A DNA stretch of 40,289 nt from an uncultured Pirellulaceae bacterium (lineage in GTDB: Bacteria > Planctomycetota > Planctomycetia > Pirellulales > Pirellulaceae): positions 1-40,289 of the forward strand of contig CALKNI010000120.1 of assembly GCA_938091115.1 (NCBI GenBank), in the 5' to 3' direction. Made by a program: the position numbers and the translations under genes. The notes under the pieces were generated by a model, which searched no databases, was not told the origin of the DNA, and saw only the letters and a program-made list of their open reading frames with translations. Shown here in pieces: positions 36,805-40,289 of this stretch (positions within the stretch are counted from its first letter, which is position 1; each line of letters opens with the position of its first letter).

Positions 36805-37458
36805 TTAATCTTCGTCTTCGTCTTCGGTGGCTTTGCGAATCGTAATTTCGTCAACCACTCCGTAAGCTTTGGCCTCTTCGGCGGTAAGGAAAAAGTCGCG
36901 ATCAGTATCCTCGGCAATTTTCTCAACCGTTTGCCCCGTGTGCTTGGCCAAAATTTCGTTGAGTACAGTTCGGTTGCGAAGGATTTCGTCGGCCTGAATT
37001 TCAATGTCGCTCACCTGGCCTCCAACACCTCCGTGAGGCTGGTGAATCATAACTCTCGAGTTGGGCAAGCAGAATCGCTGGCCTTTTGTTCCACCGGCGA
37101 GCAATACCGCCGCGCCGCTGGCTGCCTGGCCAACGCAAAATGTTGCTACCGGGCAAGACATGATTTGCATTACGTCATAGATTGCCATGGTGGCAATGAC
37201 GTCGCCTCCGGGAGAGTTAAGATAAAAGTTGATGGGCTTTTTCTTGTTTTCGCTTTGCAGGTAAAGCAATTTCATGACTAATTCATTGGCATTCCCTGTG
37301 TGGATCTCGCCCTGTAGGAATACGATTCTGTTTTCCAGCAGCAGATCGCCGAGTGTCATTTGGCGTTGGCGTTGGTACGAGGCTGTGGAGTATGAATTTT
37401 GTATTTCGGAAAGTGGATCCCGCATAACTGATCCTGTGGTTGAACCGAAGTTACTCAT
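36805..37458 (-). CDS. clpP: Second ClpP paralog with acidic C-terminal tail
   Basis: 217 residues from the ATG at 37458; the frame is open to a TTG at 37494 and another ATG lies at 37425. The triad is present: Ser114 in CVGQAASGAAV, His139 in VMIHQPHGG and Asp188 in DTDRDFF. Compared with the neighbouring copy, the residue after the serine is Gly instead of Met, the N-terminus is longer and Gln/Arg-rich (SYQRQRQMTLGDLLL), and the C-terminus ends in an acidic TEDEDED. The axial-loop sequence differs from the other copy, which suggests different partner binding. The gene lies between tig and the canonical clpP and may form mixed rings with the latter. Confidence 0.94.
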   Translation of the reverse strand: MSNFGSTTGSVMRDPLSEIQNSYSTASYQRQRQMTLGDLLLENRIVFLQGEIHTGNANELVMKLLYLQSENKKKPINFYLNSPGGDVIATMAIYDVMQIMSCPVATFCVGQAASGAAVLLAGGTKGQRFCLPNSRVMIHQPHGGVGGQVSDIEIQADEILRNRTVLNEILAKHTGQTVEKIAEDTDRDFFLTAEEAKAYGVVDEITIRKATEDEDED

Positions 37459-37807
37459 GACTGATCCGTTTTTAGTTTGTGAAATGCCGTTCAAGACAAA
37501 GTCCTTTACAAGCGTAATGATTGGATTGCGTGGTTCCGGCTAAAGACACTGATGAATCAGTTCTAGATCTGAATCAGTTTTGGTTCTTAGATCTGGTTTT
37601 TTCTCTTAACCGAACATTTAAGCTATCGAGAATCTAAAACGGAGACAAGGTGAGATACGGTTTCGGTGGACACACTCTTGGCATTTACCGGATATTTTAG
37701 GGACACTCTCACGGTGTGACCGAATTGAGAATTCGAACCCAAGGGAATACGGGACAAAGAAAGGTTTGGTTCATCGCTGTGGCACCGGATTTTGGCTCAA
37801 TAACGAG

Positions 37808-37835
37808 CCAATGGATGCCACTTGGCATCCATTGG
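37808..37835. repeat. Perfect 13-base inverted repeat with two-base spacer
   Basis: CCAATGGATGCCA (37808-37820), CT, TGGCATCCATTGG (37823-37835). It could form a very stable RNA hairpin or be a symmetrical protein-binding site. A smaller stem, TGGCTC / GAGCCA (37793-37798 with 37805-37810), shares three bases with it, so the two structures exclude each other. Confidence 0.85.
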
Positions 37836-37879
37836 GAGTCTTTCAATCAATCGGGCATTCCAGGGGAGCCCTGCCACAT

Positions 37880-37895
37880 CGCTGTGTAAACAGCG
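37880..37895. repeat. Small inverted repeat after the tig stop
   Basis: CGCTGT (37880-37885), GTAA, ACAGCG (37890-37895). It lies about ten bases downstream of the tig stop on the minus strand and has no T run. It could stabilise the end of the tig message. Confidence 0.55.
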
Positions 37896-37903
37896 GACTG
37901 GCG

Positions 37904-39364
37904 TTAGTCTTTTTTCATACCGGGAATAGGCTCAGCGTCCCCGCCTTCGTATTTAGCTTCTGGGATGCTTCCTTTGCGACCAGCAGCAAAATAGGTCAAC
38001 GCTGAAGAGTCAGCTTTTTCATCGGTTTCGTAATCTGTGCCTTTAAAGTTTGCGCTCTCTGTGATGAGATCAATTACTTTTCGCTCGATGATCATATTTC
38101 GCAGCGAGTCCATCTGGCCAGCTCTCTCAAGTTGGGCACGAACTCTTCGCGGTGAATCGTTTTGCTGCATCGCGATTCGGGCGATTTCAATTTCGTAATC
38201 TTGCGGTTCGTCTTCGACAGATTCCTGTTCAGCGATTCGCTCAAGAATAAAGTGCTCTTTCAGCAACGTTTCGGTTTTCTCAAGAATGTTTTTCCGAAGC
38301 GTGTTTTCACGAGCAACGAGTTCCTGTTCTGAGAATCCGCTGGATCGCATTTCCATAACGGCGCGATCAAGCTCACGGCCCGATTGGCGGCGTAGAAGAT
38401 CCGGCGGCAATTCCCAGTCGGCTGATTCGGTAAGAACTTTGCTGATTTGATCTCGAATGGTCTCGCGTTGAGCATACTGAAGTCGTTCTTCCATCGATGA
38501 GCGGACGAGCTCTTTCAGTTTCTCAACCGATTCAAGACCGAGTTGGGTAGCGATTTCTTCGGGGTTTTTACTTTCGACTCGTTTAACATCGAGCACCTCG
38601 AATTCAACTTCGACTGTCTTTCCACGAAGGTCTTCATTTTCAGCGTGCTCGCTGATTTCGACGTTGGCGGTTTTTTTGTCTTCAGCCTTGGTGCCAATCA
38701 TCAACTTGTCAAAGTCTTCGATCGTGGCGTCAGACAGACTGAGCGTTGGTCGAACTTGAATCAGTTGTTCTTCATTGGTGTTGAGTTCTTCGCCTTCGAA
38801 TCGACTTGCAATGTTGCAAACGATGTGGTCGCCGGCCTGAACAGCTTCGTCGACGGGAGCTAAATCGGAGAACTGCTGTGATAGATTGCCGATGTGGGTA
38901 TCGATATCTTCATCTGTGAATTCACGTTCAGGTCTCTCAAGGGAGAGGCCTTTCCATTCAGGAAGATCGAATTCTGGCCGCACCTCAATGTTGAATTCAT
39001 AAGTCAGATCACCTTCTTCCGGGATCACGACTTGCTCGAAATCAAGATCCGGTTCACTGATCGCAGAGAAATCCTGTGAGTCGCTTACCTGAGACAGGCT
39101 ATCCATCAGGATCGAGCCTTTAACTTGTCCAGTGAGTTGTTTGCGAAATTTTTTCTCGACCAATTGGCGAGGTGCTTTACCGACGCGGAATCCGGGGACT
39201 TCAGCACGGGGTACAAGTTCGTCGAACTGCTTGTCGAAATACTTTTCGATGTCCGAGCGTGGAACCGTGACAGTGACGTGACGTTCGCAAGCACTTGTTT
39301 CTTTGACCTCAACGGCAAGATCCAGTTTCTCTTTTTCTTCAGTTTCGATGGTCTCAGTATTCAC
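37904..39364 (-). CDS. tig: Trigger factor, ribosome-associated chaperone
   Basis: 486 residues from the GTG at 39364, which follows AAGGAAAAG at a good distance; the frame is open to a TTG at 39427. The ribosome-binding signature appears in EVPGFRVGKAPRQLVEKKF. A middle domain (about 165-265) sits where the FKBP-like isomerase lies, but its usual I-P-G-F-E-x-x-L-x-G segment is IEDFDKLMIGT, so isomerase activity is probably reduced. The C-terminal half is helical, as in the chaperone arms (SSMEERLQYAQRETIRDQI, ILEKTETLLKEHFILERIAE). The C-terminus carries an extra tail rich in Gly, Lys and Asp. Its position upstream of clpP is common among bacteria. Confidence 0.93.
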   Translation of the reverse strand: MNTETIETEEKEKLDLAVEVKETSACERHVTVTVPRSDIEKYFDKQFDELVPRAEVPGFRVGKAPRQLVEKKFRKQLTGQVKGSILMDSLSQVSDSQDFSAISEPDLDFEQVVIPEEGDLTYEFNIEVRPEFDLPEWKGLSLERPEREFTDEDIDTHIGNLSQQFSDLAPVDEAVQAGDHIVCNIASRFEGEELNTNEEQLIQVRPTLSLSDATIEDFDKLMIGTKAEDKKTANVEISEHAENEDLRGKTVEVEFEVLDVKRVESKNPEEIATQLGLESVEKLKELVRSSMEERLQYAQRETIRDQISKVLTESADWELPPDLLRRQSGRELDRAVMEMRSSGFSEQELVARENTLRKNILEKTETLLKEHFILERIAEQESVEDEPQDYEIEIARIAMQQNDSPRRVRAQLERAGQMDSLRNMIIERKVIDLITESANFKGTDYETDEKADSSALTYFAAGRKGSIPEAKYEGGDAEPIPGMKKD

Positions 39365-39787
<423 letters not shown>

Positions 39788-39807
39788 ATTAATCCATTCC
39801 AGTTGAT

Positions 39808-39830
39808 TTTGGATCCTTGAGGGATCCAAA
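39808..39830. repeat. Leader hairpin before tRNA-Gly
   Basis: TTTGGATCC (39808-39816), five-base loop, GGATCCAAA (39822-39830): a perfect 9-base-pair stem between the predicted promoter and the tRNA 5' end. It would lie in the precursor leader and could influence RNase P or endonuclease processing, which is inference. Confidence 0.7.
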
Positions 39831-39844
39831 TTCTGCAAGCCCGG

Positions 39845-39872
39845 ATTATACGTGGGAAAATGAGTGCTGCAA
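39845..39872 (-). promoter_or_regulatory. Likely sigma-70 promoter of tRNA-Gly
   Basis: On the minus strand TTGCAG (complement of 39867-39872) and TATAAT (complement of 39845-39850) are 16 bases apart. The -10 is a perfect consensus. Transcription would begin about 50 bases before the tRNA. Confidence 0.7.
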
Positions 39873-40289
39873 GTGCTACCGTGTCCCACGCCATCAAATG
39901 GTTCGAAGGCCATTTATTTCATGACTTTCGGCTTTTATTTTGACGATCATCCAGCCTTAGGCACCAAATAAACTCGGATTTTTCCAAGTTTGTTGTTTTC
40001 TTCCTTTTGAAGCCTACTTGCGCATCTTAGGTTAATTTTTTTGACGGCTGGAACTTGCTGGTAATAAAGTGCAAGCCGAGGGCGAAGAATCTGGAGATTC
40101 GTCATTTGATCCTCGCCTCGAATCCCTTATGATGTCCATTGCTCCAATATTCCGTTTTAATGGAGCGCTGAATGCCTGTGCGGTTTTTTAGCAAATCAGC
40201 CGTGGAAAATATTCTTAACTACTCGAAGGAATGTTCTTCGCCATCCCAAAAACCGTTTTAGGAATTCCCCAAGACAGTGCGTTTTTGAT
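39873..40289. other. Gene-free right end, 417 bases
   Basis: I see no gene, RNA or repeat of note. A short palindrome (GAATCTGGAGATTC) lies at about 40086-40099. The adjacent gene must lie beyond the window. Confidence 0.5.

Larger units (their letters stand above)
37459..37903. other. Structured intergenic region between tig and clpP, 445 bases
   Basis: No gene. It holds several inverted repeats, described separately (37793-37835 and 37880-37895). The minus strand has no T run after the large palindrome, so it is not a normal Rho-independent terminator of tig. A clpP promoter is expected here, but none is clear. Confidence 0.55.

Noticed and set aside
37808-37835. Palindrome considered as a Rho-independent terminator
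   Set aside because: No T run follows on either strand.

Overview
The window looks like chromosomal DNA from a planctomycete, most likely of the Pirellula/Rhodopirellula kind. This rests on protein families rather than a marker gene: a very large secreted cytochrome c protein of the PVC membrane-bound dehydrogenase type, an RTX-like acidic repeat protein that begins with the planctomycete LEPR-XLL-like motif (here LEARHLLAS), a huge BNR/sortilin-like propeller protein, two ClpP paralogs beside trigger factor, and many large secreted proteins with long spacers. Base composition is close to 50% GC by eye. Several genes appear to start with TTG or GTG, and Shine-Dalgarno sites are mostly weak.

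Layout. 1-3.6 kb (minus strand): a radical SAM protein cut by the window edge, a family 2 glycosyltransferase and an EamA/DMT transporter. 3.8-5.2 kb (plus): thyA-folA, the thymidylate/tetrahydrofolate pair. 5.4-8.6 kb (plus): the secreted BNR propeller protein. 9.0-12.6 kb (plus): hpf, a PtsN-type EIIA, HPr, a 727-base stretch with short tandem repeats, then RNase E/G and a strong terminator. 12.7-18.1 kb (minus): a periplasmic M16 metallopeptidase and the RTX-like protein, each with a terminator nearby. 18.5-23.1 kb (plus): the PVC-type cytochrome c protein and a MazG-like pyrophosphohydrolase. 23.2-31.1 kb (minus): a dicarboxylate symporter, a zinc-ribbon membrane protein with a dead trypsin-like domain, endonuclease III, and three consecutive secreted cyclophilins. 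31.3-34.4 kb (plus): rsmD and a large secreted protein of unknown function. 34.5-39.4 kb (minus): a lipoprotein, an OsmC protein, two clpP genes and trigger factor. 39.7 kb (minus): tRNA-Gly(GCC) with a recognisable promoter. The last 400 bases hold no gene that I can support.

The clearest functional groupings are thyA-folA (nucleotide synthesis), hpf-ptsN-HPr (ribosome hibernation plus a regulatory phosphotransfer chain, without enzyme I in the window) and tig-clpP-clpP (protein folding and turnover). The most unusual features are the cyclophilin triplet, whose members lose catalytic residues step by step, the pseudoprotease with a zinc ribbon, and the structured intergenic sequences before RNase E/G and between tig and clpP. 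I found no phage, insertion sequence, CRISPR array or defence system.
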